Notes under the pieces: generated by a model
Database searches by the model: none
The model's input: the letters and a program-made list of their open reading frames with translations, nothing else
What the model was told of the DNA's origin: nothing
DNA from: Gibbula magus
Taxonomy: Eukaryota; Mollusca; Gastropoda; Trochida; Trochidae
Direction of reading: 5' to 3'
Assembly (NCBI GenBank): GCA_936450465.1
Contig: OW388289.1
Span: forward strand, 81,113,093-81,177,092
Length of the DNA stretch: 64,000 bases
Shown here: one piece after another, positions 12,301-23,900 of the stretch
Position numbering within the stretch: position 1 is the first letter of the stretch
Layout of the letters: each line of letters opens with the position of its first letter
Translations under genes and position numbers: made by a program

Positions 12301-15300
12301 ACTAACCCCGACAACGGGATGAGCGCCCGCTTAAGCTCGGTGTCCACATTCTTGAGCTTCTGGTCCTGGACCTTGTACATGGACTGCGATGCATCAGACA
12401 GGCGGCGTACGTGGTCATCCTGTACAGCCCCCGCCTGGTAGACCTTCATAGAATGAATCTTGTACTTGCCACTAGTGGCCTTGGCAAGATGAATAGATGG
12501 GTTGTTGTCCAACTTCGCAAAGTCCTCATCTAAATTCTCCATAGCCTCCTTGATGGTGGGGTGTGGAGGTATGAGAAGCTCCGGTTCATCCCATATGGCG
12601 AACCTCCTGTCCGCCGATTGACTAGGGGAAGGGCACGTGACTAGTCTATCGGCTATCCACGTGAACATGTCGCCGTACTCAAGCCAAGTGTCAGTCTGGT
12701 CGTCCTCAGATACTTCCTCGGTATAATCCGGCACGAAGTCGTGCTCCTCTCGAAGCACGGGAGAGTGTGAGCGCTCCGAGCTCACATGCGAGGATGTAGG
12801 TGCCTTGGAACGCGGCGAGGAGCGCCGAGGCGAGCGCCGAGGTGAGCGCCTGGGTGAGCGCCGAGGAGATCTAGAGCGCCGAGGTGAACGAGAGCGCCGA
12901 GGTGAGCGCCTAGGTGAGCGAGAGCGCCGAGGAGAGCGCAAACGTGAGCGCCTGGAGGAGCGCCTAGGAGAGCGGGAGCGCCGACGATGGTCCTCCTTGT
13001 ACACAAAGTCTCTATTCGCCTCTCCAAAGCGAGGCGTATCCCCAGCGCGCAAGTCCAAGCGCTGGTCGTACTGACGATGGTAGATGGGATCCATCGGAGT
13101 GTCTCGAAACTGGACCGTGGAAGAGCGCTCCACGCGCCGATGGTCATCCGAAGCCACTCTAACCACCGATTCCATCAGTGGTCGCGTCGGAGGGAGTTGA
13201 GGTGGAGGAGGTAGCACAGTGACCTCCTGTGCAACTCGAGCCTCGAGCAACTTCTCAACCTGTTTGTTGACCAAAGTCATAAGGAGGTTAGAGTCGATAG
13301 CAGGGGCTCCTGGATTGACCCCCTGCTCAACCTCCTCCAACGTAGGCCCATGCCTAACCCTCACCTGAGAAGCAGATGAGGGTTCAGACGACACAGGCGT
13401 CCCCAACACAGGGACAGAGTCCGGAACCCCAGGGACAGCACCGTCCCGGGGGGAGGGAGAAGACTTATCCGCCATCCTCAGCTTCCTTTGAGAGAAGCGC
13501 TTCCTCCTTGCCACCACAAAAGCCTTGAACTTGGAGGGGGAAAGAGGACGACAGTAGATACACTTATTGTCTAAGTTGCACTGAAACCCCACACAATCTG
13601 GGCACAAGGGGTGGGGATCCTTGGCAGACTTTGTTGATCTGCAAGATGAGCAGAATACTTGCATTGAACTCGATTGACTGTAAAGAACAGAAACAGTCAA
13701 CATAAATAAAGGAAAACAAAGACGCCGCAGTGCCCCTTTAAAAAAGGTAAACAAACTTCCAACAGAAGTAAGTAACCATTAAAAATGTAAACAAACATTT
13801 TAACAATTACTACAAAAATATAAGTAAGCAAGCAATTATGCAAGCCATAATATAGTAGCAATAGTAGTAGTATTAAATTTAAATTAAATTTAAATTTATT
13901 TAAATTTATTTAAATAATAAACATTCTGTTATATTATCACAGAAGATAAATATAAACAAGAAAAATGCATAAGCATATTACAATATACACACACAAAATA
14001 ACATAACGTTACCATACGAGTGTGAAATGAAGAAAGCATCACCAAAGCAAACAAACAACAGCTGATAAACAAAACGGGTGACGCAAGGGCTAAAAATAGC
14101 TACACAGACAACACCCGAGACAGGGCGTGTCACTACCCCAAGCGAATCAAACAGCAAGAAAAAGTGCGTTTGAAAAAAGGGAAAAAACGAGCATTTTGCA
14201 GTTACAAACAAACCCAAAAGGGATTGCAAACATATAATAAACACCATTGAAACATATCCCAAAGTAAAACGAATTTACTTAGTGAAAAACATTACGGAAA
14301 ACGTAACATGTGCTTCGGCGTAAGAATACGCACAAGTAGGAAAAATGGAAGAAACACGAAGAATGTTTACGTGGTCAAAAAGACCAAAAAACGTGAAATA
14401 GGGATAGAAAATGGAGTGAAACATGTGAAATAAGATGTGAGAGGGCCCCAAGAAGCTATCAACGAAGCAACATGGGGCCGAAACCATGCCAAAATGCGGG
14501 AATGGGGTGAAAATTTCAAAGTGAGGAACGAAGAAATTCGTCGATATGGTAAGTGAACCAATGCTTTATTCACACACTTCGTTGGTATAGTATAAAACAC
14601 AATACATACCGTAGGTTGTAGAAAGAAATACACAAATATAAGCAAACTTAATTGAAAAAACCTGAAGACAAGAACACGTCTTGCCAACTCATCGATAGAA
14701 GGAAATGTGATTGTGTCACGTTATCACGTGACAGATTGGTATAGCCTTCCGGCTATATCTTAGCATCCTGTCTACGTGTCGTTCACACTATTACTTCGTA
14801 AAGACAAGGATTCTACTCTTCCAATCTCTCATCGGAAGTACTAGGTAATATGCAATATCTGAAGTGGGGTAAGTATTAAAAATTACCTTTGTAAAAGATA
14901 CAAGGAAAAAAAAGAAAATGTCATTCTCTTTTGATTAGATATAAATCAAACACAAATCTTATAATCAAGCAAGCCAACATCATGAAACATCCCTTTGACA
15001 TTTTGTCACTGGTAGGAATTTTACACTTTTTTCTTGGAGGGTTTTAAATGGATTAGACTGAACTTCCCTACACAACTACGTAACTTGCCAAGGAAGTTGG
15101 ATTAGACTGTGAAGTATTTTCCTAATCACTGTCCAGAAAAGCTCATCACATCCAAAGTATGTTCCTTACCAGAGATGTACTCCCCCGTTTCCGAAGCCGA
15201 TGCCAGCGTACGAGCTAGCTAGATGCATGGCCGACCTTGCCTCATCGTCGTCCACATTGTACACAGCTCTGGGAGATAACATAAGAGCTCAGAATAAATT

Positions 15301-17914
15301 ACAAGAAAAGTTTGACCAAATCTACAATATAGAATCTCCATTGGCTAAAGAGTCTGTACACAACATTTCAACCTTTAGGTCTTTTCATTCTGGAGATAAA
15401 GATGAAAATAGGTTTTTAGGTTATGGCCTGTGAGGCCCTTATTTTGGGTCACTGGATCACCAAATCTACAATTTAGAATTCCCATTGCCCAAGGAGTCTA
15501 CACAAAAAAATTCAGCTCCCTTGACCCAGTGCTTCTGGAGAAGAAGACGAAAGTCCGAAAAGTTTACAGATGGACAGACGGATTGATGCACGGACGCCGC
15601 ACACCATGCAATGGCATAAGCCCATCGGGCCTTTCAGGCCAGATGAGCTAAAAGTACAGGACTAACAAGATGTTTTTTTAATAATGTTTTAAATGGTTAG
15701 AAAACATACATAGCACTAATAGCATTTAAAGGATTTATTTTTTTCTGATCAACCCACTGGAGAGTATAATTATTACAGGTGTTGTAATACTAGCACAAAA
15801 TCTAGAGTATAACATAATTCTAACTTTAACAGATGACATATGTAATTGTGTAAAATAAATAGACATACAACTACTTGATGGTCTTTACATACAAGCATTC
15901 AATTAAGAGATATGTAACATTGTAAGAGGCGAGGTGAGTTGGAGTTTAACGAGTATTTCACTTATATCATGGCCGCTAGTATTATTGCAGGGAGAAAGCC
16001 TGCAACACAATTGTGGCTATGTGAAACCTGCTGGAACTAGCGAACCATGGATGGCACTGCACTAAAATTCAGTGTAGCCGTTAACCCAAACCTTACTGCG
16101 TGGAGAACAGTTCTCTACAGCAGACAAAGTTGAATCGAACCCCGGACCTCTTGACCCGAAGCCGAAAACATTGTATGATAAACAGGACATCACCTCTTGA
16201 TATACTTGGCAGTCATCCTCAGAGAATGTTGGGCCCAGATGTCGCTGATGGGGTTGAAGCCCTGGTAGGCGGGACGCAAACTCGGGTCGGACGGTCGGTC
16301 GCGCTCGAAGTACTCTAGTGTTGTGTAGCACTCCAGGGCATGGCTGGGATATGAAACATGTAATTGCTTCTTTACAGTCATGATCTATTTAAAGACTGTG
16401 GCATTTTCATGATTTGTATGATTGAATGCTTGATTTTTTATATTTTTTATAAACTGCATAAACTTCACTGGGTTCTCCATGGTTGAATGAATTATATAAT
16501 GAAGATTTCAATATGACCTTAAATTAATTAGGAAAGTAAGTCAACCCTCAATATGTTGTAAAATAAATTATGATTTTATCCTGAACTATTATCATAAAAG
16601 CACAAGAATACTTGAATCAAAATAAATTTACTTATAAAGTTAGTTATATGTCAATCAATATAAATTACGGATACAAACATCCTGATGGATCATAAATATT
16701 ACCAGATAGTTCAATCTATACCAATTTCACTAGTTGTTTTCATGACATTGATCTAATGGTCAGCGTTCTTATACCATGCTGTCCCTTTCAAATTTGACCT
16801 TTCAACGCTTAACGAATCAACGAGGTCTCATATCCTGGCAGGTTTTTAACACTGACCACAAGACATCAATTCCACTGTACGCCATCACCCTCTCCGGTAG
16901 CGAGTCCAGATGAAGAGGATCCACTATACCAAGGGTGGGCCGGATAGCTCGGTTTGAGATTCCTGCATCAAGAGTGTTATACATTGTGTCACATACTTTA
17001 TAACACCTGGAGAGTTCCCCACTTGTGTTGACTACACTGTTGTACACATCTCATATAACACCACAGAAAATTATTTAAAAAAGTGGAATAAATCTTTATT
17101 GTTACACAAACATGGCCATGTTAGTCACTGAAGTAGTTGTCTGTGTGTAAAACATTGTAACACTTTTTTTTTCAAAAACAGAATAAATGTAACAGAAGCA
17201 AGGCGTTATAATCAATAATTCATAACTTAGATCATAACATCCAAAATATCTTACTACATTGTAACATATAAAGTACTTGTGTTTTTATAATACATACTTA
17301 ATTTAACAACAATAACATCAGCAACAAATTTAAAACTAGAACAGACCTGTTTTAGCTTTGAGCTCCAGAAGATCAAACACAGCAGTTCCTGTTGTCTCGC
17401 TGCCTGTGCCAGCTGTGGTTGTTACTACGGAAACAAAATATATGTCATGTATTAAAAGCGCTGTAGCATTTTTTTTGCATGTTATGTTTTCTCAAATTTG
17501 CCATTTATTATTAAAGTTCATACAATATATGTGTACGTTAATGGGTAAAACATCTCATTACACAACCTGATAAGCCATATCCATAGAAAATAGTTTTCTG
17601 TAATCGAAAAAAATGGTACAACGTACATAAAGGCGACAGTGGTGTGGAATTCTTCATTAATATTAATTCAGTATGTAGAACAGTTCTCTAAAGCCTGATG
17701 GGTTTTGTACCCAGGACCTCTTGATCTGAAGCCAAATGTGCTCACCACTGCACTTTTCCGCCCCTTTTAATGAATAAATAAAATTTTACCCAATATTAAT
17801 TTACACTCAATAGAGCCCTTGGAGTGAACATGAGTTGATTCTCATTACTACTTTACCTGCATGAATATCAACACTTGAATCAAGATTTTTCAAAACTCTG
17901 GTAAGTTGCACATG

Positions 17915-17949
<35 letters not shown>

Positions 17950-20900
17950 TCTTTATTGTCCGTAATACAGTGTACATGGGAAATTTGTTGTGTGCAAATA
18001 GCACCCGGCAGCCACAGTGCAGCGCCAGTTAAAGCGTTGTTCTGTCCTTATAATGCTGAGTGTTAAGCAAGGCAGCAACAACTCCCATGTTTTAACGTCT
18101 TTTGGTATGACGTGACCGAGAATCGAACGCCGGTCTTCCGGGTGATGAGCAGACACTCTACCAACTGAGCTACATCCCCGACAAATGACCTGACAAATGA
18201 GCTACATATATGACAAATGACCAGACAACTATAAAATTATTTATAGTTTACATATTTTCATGTTGAGTTGAGTATGATAGTTGAAAGCTTTGACAAGACA
18301 TTGTTGATCAGTATGATATTTGTTACTTTGTGGTTATTCTATCAATATATATGTTTTCCTCATTTTACGTAATGCACAAAACAAAATGTCGGACATCAAA
18401 TAGAACTTAGTTACTTGACAAACCTGCAATAAGTGGGTTAAGTGTGTGTGTGACAGGGAGACCCTTTCCGATTGGTGCATTCACGTAGTCGAGGAACTCA
18501 GCCTTCGGGTTGGAGGCGTAGAGGTTGGCTGCTTTACACGTGTCCATTACAGACCCACCTCCCACAGCTAGGTAAACGTCAAATTTACCTTCCTTCGCAA
18601 ACGTGATTGCATCCTTAAAACTGAAAATGGATTGATTAATGATGACATGTTACACACATAGAGTATTCATATGCTTTAATTCACACAATATTGCTGGGAG
18701 AAGGGAGGATGAAACTTTTAAGTTAATGAATAAATGTATGCAACCAAGATCTCTTTGGTTTTGTTGGTTCATCCTCCCTTCTCCCTACTAACTGTTTGGT
18801 TGATCCCCGAAGCATCCTTAAGTGCATGGATCCAAGATACTCTCAGCCCCAAGCCTATATCATGATGACATTGAATAGACTAGCTAATCTCCAACGTTAT
18901 ATTGCTGCTAATTTTTTTCATACCATCACCGATAACACTTCATGAGACTTGAGCATGTACTCTGTGCATAGAGTGCTCACAAAATACTCATCCTTTGTAT
19001 CTAGTATTTGCTAGTTTCAGCGCTTAAACAGAATAAAGTTTAAATGAATGTAAAAATAGTAACTGAGAGAGAACAAATCAATCAAATAGCAAATTATATG
19101 TGGTGTATATGAGATGCATTGGTAAAATATATACCTACTGAACTGAAAGCAAAATAAAAATAATTCACTCAGTGAAGTTCAACTAAAGTAACTGTGAACT
19201 GTTCCAATGGTAAACTGAACTTATAGGGACCAAACCTAATTGACAATAGATATATCCATGGAACTTGTTGTACACCTTGACTAGATAGCCCCTGTTTCAC
19301 TTTAACAATTGCAATAAAATGAACTGGCTTCTTATTTGTGAACATTTTTAATCCAAAGCATTCTGTAACTTTTAATGTAGCCTGTGTTGACATATGGCTA
19401 TAGAAGTTTGTAGTAAAGGTAAAAAGCATTTCAAGACTAAGGACCCAGTCAACTGTACCTCTGGTCAGTGGGTTCTACACGACACTGGTCGTACACTTTA
19501 TACGAGATTCCCTCTCTGTCCAGCGACTCCAGCGTCGTCTTCATCGGCTGTAGCTGAGCCAGGTTCGTGTCCGTCATCACACACACGTTCCGCGCTCCCA
19601 TGTTCTTACAGTCCTGCAGCGGTTGGGTTCAGATAGGTTTTGTTAGTTTTTGAATGAAGTTGGTGATTGAAGATAAAAAAGATTGCAAACATGCTTGTAA
19701 TATTAAAAGTGAGTACATAAAATATATCTGAATAATGTAATTGTGCTGCAAATAGTAAGAATATCACCTGTTTCTGTCGGAAGACTGAAAAAGTTTTCAA
19801 CACAATTCTGACTATACAGATAACAATAGTCACAGCTCTTTATCAATGTTAACAGAATTTTTGTTTTAATTTGCTTAAATATCTTAGTCTTTAGATGAGA
19901 AAATTTACCAAGAATTAACAGAGATTTATAAGACACAAGCTAATACCTTGCCCACTTCTGCGGTTACACCCTTCCCATAGCGGATATTGGAGCAGGCCAT
20001 CTGCAACAGAGGTAAGTTCATCATAGGTTAACCCTCTCGGTGCTAAGCACTATGTTCACCCCCTACAGACATGGACAATATTATCGAACAGACAATCAAA
20101 TATCAAAAGATAAAAGAATAAGCACAACATTCATGAGAGACTCTGCCTGCTACAAAATAGAACCATCAGCTCTGTGGCCCAATAGGAGATAAATAATACA
20201 CTATACAAAACAGAATTCTAGATGTCAATAAAAAAAAAAGCCCCTCGCTCGGAAGACCAGGCAAATCGCTAAAGAAATATTTTATCTACAACATGACATT
20301 GGATAAATAATTTTCATATCACGACAATGCAATGAAATTTGGTTTCAAAGAGAAGTATCTCTTCGAGTAACGCATGTCAAGGTTATCTGACGTCATATAA
20401 ACAGAATTCCCTTTATTGCATAAAACGTACAACACAGCAGCAATCGTTTCGAAGCATGAAGGCTCGTCTTTAGAGCAAGTCGCCATAGCAACTCATGTGC
20501 TGCGCGTGCTTTTCTTGCAAGTTAGGCTACCCTTAACATACATTACTGAATGTGACGCTTTGTAAACAATGTTTCTAAATGTCCTGAGAATATACAAATT
20601 ATTTAAAATATTTAAGTTTTAATGTACTTTTTATTGAGATAGACCAGCAAATTATGACAAATGTATTCTCATTGATCATAGAATTCAAGCAAAATACTTA
20701 ATTGGTAAAACATTTATTCCAATATCTGTAGAAAATACATAATTAAATGAAATGGTAAATATATAACGGGCAAAATTTATATATTTCGATTTCTTTCGTG
20801 TATTTTATTTGTCTACAGTGCATGAGCTAGACCACAATGCTTTGCGCTTGAAAATAATAGACTTGATCTATATTTAGACTGGAAAACACCTTTACTAATT

Positions 20901-23900
20901 AGTGCAATTTCTCTGCTTATTTTTGGTTGAAAAAATCTGTGAAAAATTTGCAAATGTCACTTTTACAACGACATCGCTGATTGCACAACTAGTTCAATTG
21001 TAACCAATCAGGACACTCCATTTTTACACTCGGATTCAGGCGATGTAGATCAGAGGTTACGATCAGCAATCTGAAGGGAGTAACCTCTGTGGGAAGAGAA
21101 TGTGTCACAAGGTACAGGCCCGTGTTCTGTATCAGTGTAGTGCTGATATTACCCAGCCATTAGCTGACCAATCACATAGTTTAAATAATTACCTTTTTTA
21201 ACACATTTGAAATAATTTGTTAACACATTTCAAATGTTACAGCAACAGGCGAAAGAAATGTTTGGAGTTGCTTGTCCCTAGCATCTCACGCTAGCTTTTA
21301 TTGGAAGTCTTGTCATTAATGATTAACTGTAACTGAATTACACCAGAACATGCGAGCATACAGGCCATCATTAGACTGTTTGGAAAGGACGTCAGGACAC
21401 TTAGTAAAATACATGGTAAACACTATTTTGCAAGCTCGCCTCGTTCACGGAGGTTTGAATCCCGCTTTGACATCGTTTATTTTCCAGTCCAAACACACAA
21501 ACTGACATTCAATTCTTAAACAAACCATATCGGGGATATTTCAGCCAACAATCTACAACCTAATTGAGTACGTATCAACTTACTTCAAAGGCATATTCTT
21601 TCTGTTTTGTCATGCTGGATGTGCTGAAATGATCTGTAAAATTTGGAAATATCATCAAATTAAAAGTTAAAGACCGTTACAAAAAAACAACATTTGAATG
21701 ATTTTCATCACTTTAAAGGGGCAGTAGCACGTTTTTTTCAAATTTTATTTTTTCAAATTTCCTATTTATATTGATAGTTTATGTCATGTATATTTACTTT
21801 AGAGGGTAAAACATCTTATTACACAAACCAATTATCCGTAGTGGTAATAACTGTGTTGCGTATAAAGCAAAAATTGCATGGCGGCCATTTTATTGTGAAC
21901 ACAATTTAATCATTTCGCAGTACAAAAACGATTCCCATGGCATTATCGAACCATGTACAATCATTTTTAACTTGATTTTCCGAAGAGAGAATGGTCTTTT
22001 ACTATTGGTGACATTATTTTTCAAATACATTTCATAGACTTATTTGAGCGAAAAAAACGTGCTACTACCCCTTTAAAGGAGGGTTCTATCAGGGTATTTT
22101 AGTGGAAATGAAATTTGAAGGGAAAAACCTGTTCACATGTATACATGTTATCAACACATTAATACAACACAATCCATATAACCCAGGTTACTCAAGCTCA
22201 ACAAAAGTTTGCCAAAACCTGCATTTTAAGACGTGAGAAAGAAAGTGGTAGCAAGTATAAACAGAATTTCCTAACCTTTTTGGGCCTGACCCAGTAGTGT
22301 CCTCCCTTGACCTGCAAACCTTGAAAGCATGACAATTCTATATGAACATTAGTGTATTAGGAGTTTATACATTCACGTCTAGCACATAGGCTTATCCAAG
22401 AATTTTCAAGGAGAGTTTACATAATGCAACTAAGGAGGGGAGGAGAGGGGGATATCCTCAAATTTACATGCAGAATTTTTCAAAAGGGCAGAGTTCCAAG
22501 TTTGAAGCCCACCCCCTCTCAATCCACCACTGTTACACAATACGTTTGTTACATGACACACTGTTACCTTCATCAAATATTTGAGTGTTAAACACCCTGA
22601 TCTTCAAGGGTTTTAAAAGTATAAGACTGTAAGGGTCCTCGTTTTTTAAATTCATCACTTTCAGGGCATTATCATTTGCAGAAGCCCGAGGTCTTTAATT
22701 AACTGCCCGACGAAGGCAGTTATAAGGTAAGGTAATGTAGCATATCACAAAACAAACATTCTATTTAGCTTGTCCTCGGGTTTAAATACGACCAAACATT
22801 CGAAAGCGGTTGCTCTGTCATGTTCAGGCCAAGACAACTACACTTGAGGGGGAGATAACTCTTCTTGGATGAGTACTCGAGTAGCATATTACTACTCGAG
22901 TAATGCTCCTACCCGCCTCGTACTCGAGTACCCGGTTACCCGTTTCAGTCCTATCCCCCACCCCAAGGGAGTTTGAAGTATGGTAAAAAATAATAATAGA
23001 TTGCATTGCGTCACTAGTTTTTAGGTTCGGAAGTAATGAGAAATGAGAAAATTATTACTTTTATTATAATCATTAAATAATATAATTATCATTTATTAGA
23101 GCACAGTCAAATGCTTTAGTCCAATCATATGATTGTATTGTGGTCACGTGGAGTACATTTATATCCCGATAGATTAGGGTTGTCTGGTTGCGTTCGGGTA
23201 TCATGCTCATAAAACTGGTTCACAGACTTCCATAAAAACAACAAACAATGTCAACTGATTGTTTTATTTATATGGATAATACACAATTAAACACTTATTA
23301 CATTGACAAATGATATGGTGTGTTCCCTTTCCGAAAGGAAATAGTCGCTTCTGTCGATGGGGGTCTTCTATGTTAAGGAGCTTGATATTCCTAAACAAAT
23401 AATAAAAGCATGTAAATAAAGCAAGTAATGTGAGGTCAATTGGGATTTTTCAAGTGTATTCATTTATATCACGAGTAAGTGAAACAATGAAGAGCATCAA
23501 ACCATGTTACCAATGTTTATATATTTTCAACCACGATATAAAAAATAATATTCAGCAGACATAAAAAAAATGAGAAGAAAGTGAAATAAAATTACCTTCT
23601 GGAGTGTTAGAGGATGGAGGTTGCAGGGTCGTCTCACTGAAAGACCAGTATCGTCACACAGCGTCCGAGCAATGTCCAGTTAGACGTTACATCCTTTCCC
23701 ATAGACAGTTTAAAGGCGCTGTAGCACGTTTTTTCGCTCAAATAAGTCGATGAAATGTGTTTGAAAAATAATGTCAACAATAGTTAAACACCCTTCTATC
23801 TTCGGAAAATCAATTTACAAATGAGTATACATAGTTCCGTAAAGCCATGGGAATCGTTATTGTCATTCGAAATAATAAAATGTGTTCACAATAAAATGGC

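Larger units (their letters stand above)
8230..14884 (-). mobile_element. Complete DIRS-type tyrosine-recombinase retrotransposon
   Basis: About 6.65 kb with inverted terminal repeats, gag-like, RT-RNase H and tyrosine recombinase frames, all uninterrupted and on the minus strand. There is no target duplication, as expected for tyrosine-recombinase integration. The outer limits come from the internal complementary region. Positions 8,507-8,556 are an exact reverse complement of 8,230-8,279, and 8,555-8,589 of 14,850-14,884; the two matches share 2 nt. This sets the element ends outside the inverted repeats. The element sits in an intron of the ADHFE1-type gene in the same orientation. Intact frames and repeat arms differing at 1 of 178 positions indicate a young insertion. 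Confidence 0.95.

Noticed and set aside
12805..13074. Plus-strand Glu/Arg-rich frame
   Set aside because: It is the complement of the RS-repeat-coding minisatellite in the DIRS gag-like gene and has no independent support.
18107..18179. Possible tRNA gene on the minus strand
   Set aside because: The A and B boxes are tRNA-like but continue into a SINE body with a (TTA)n tail, and the acceptor stem does not close.
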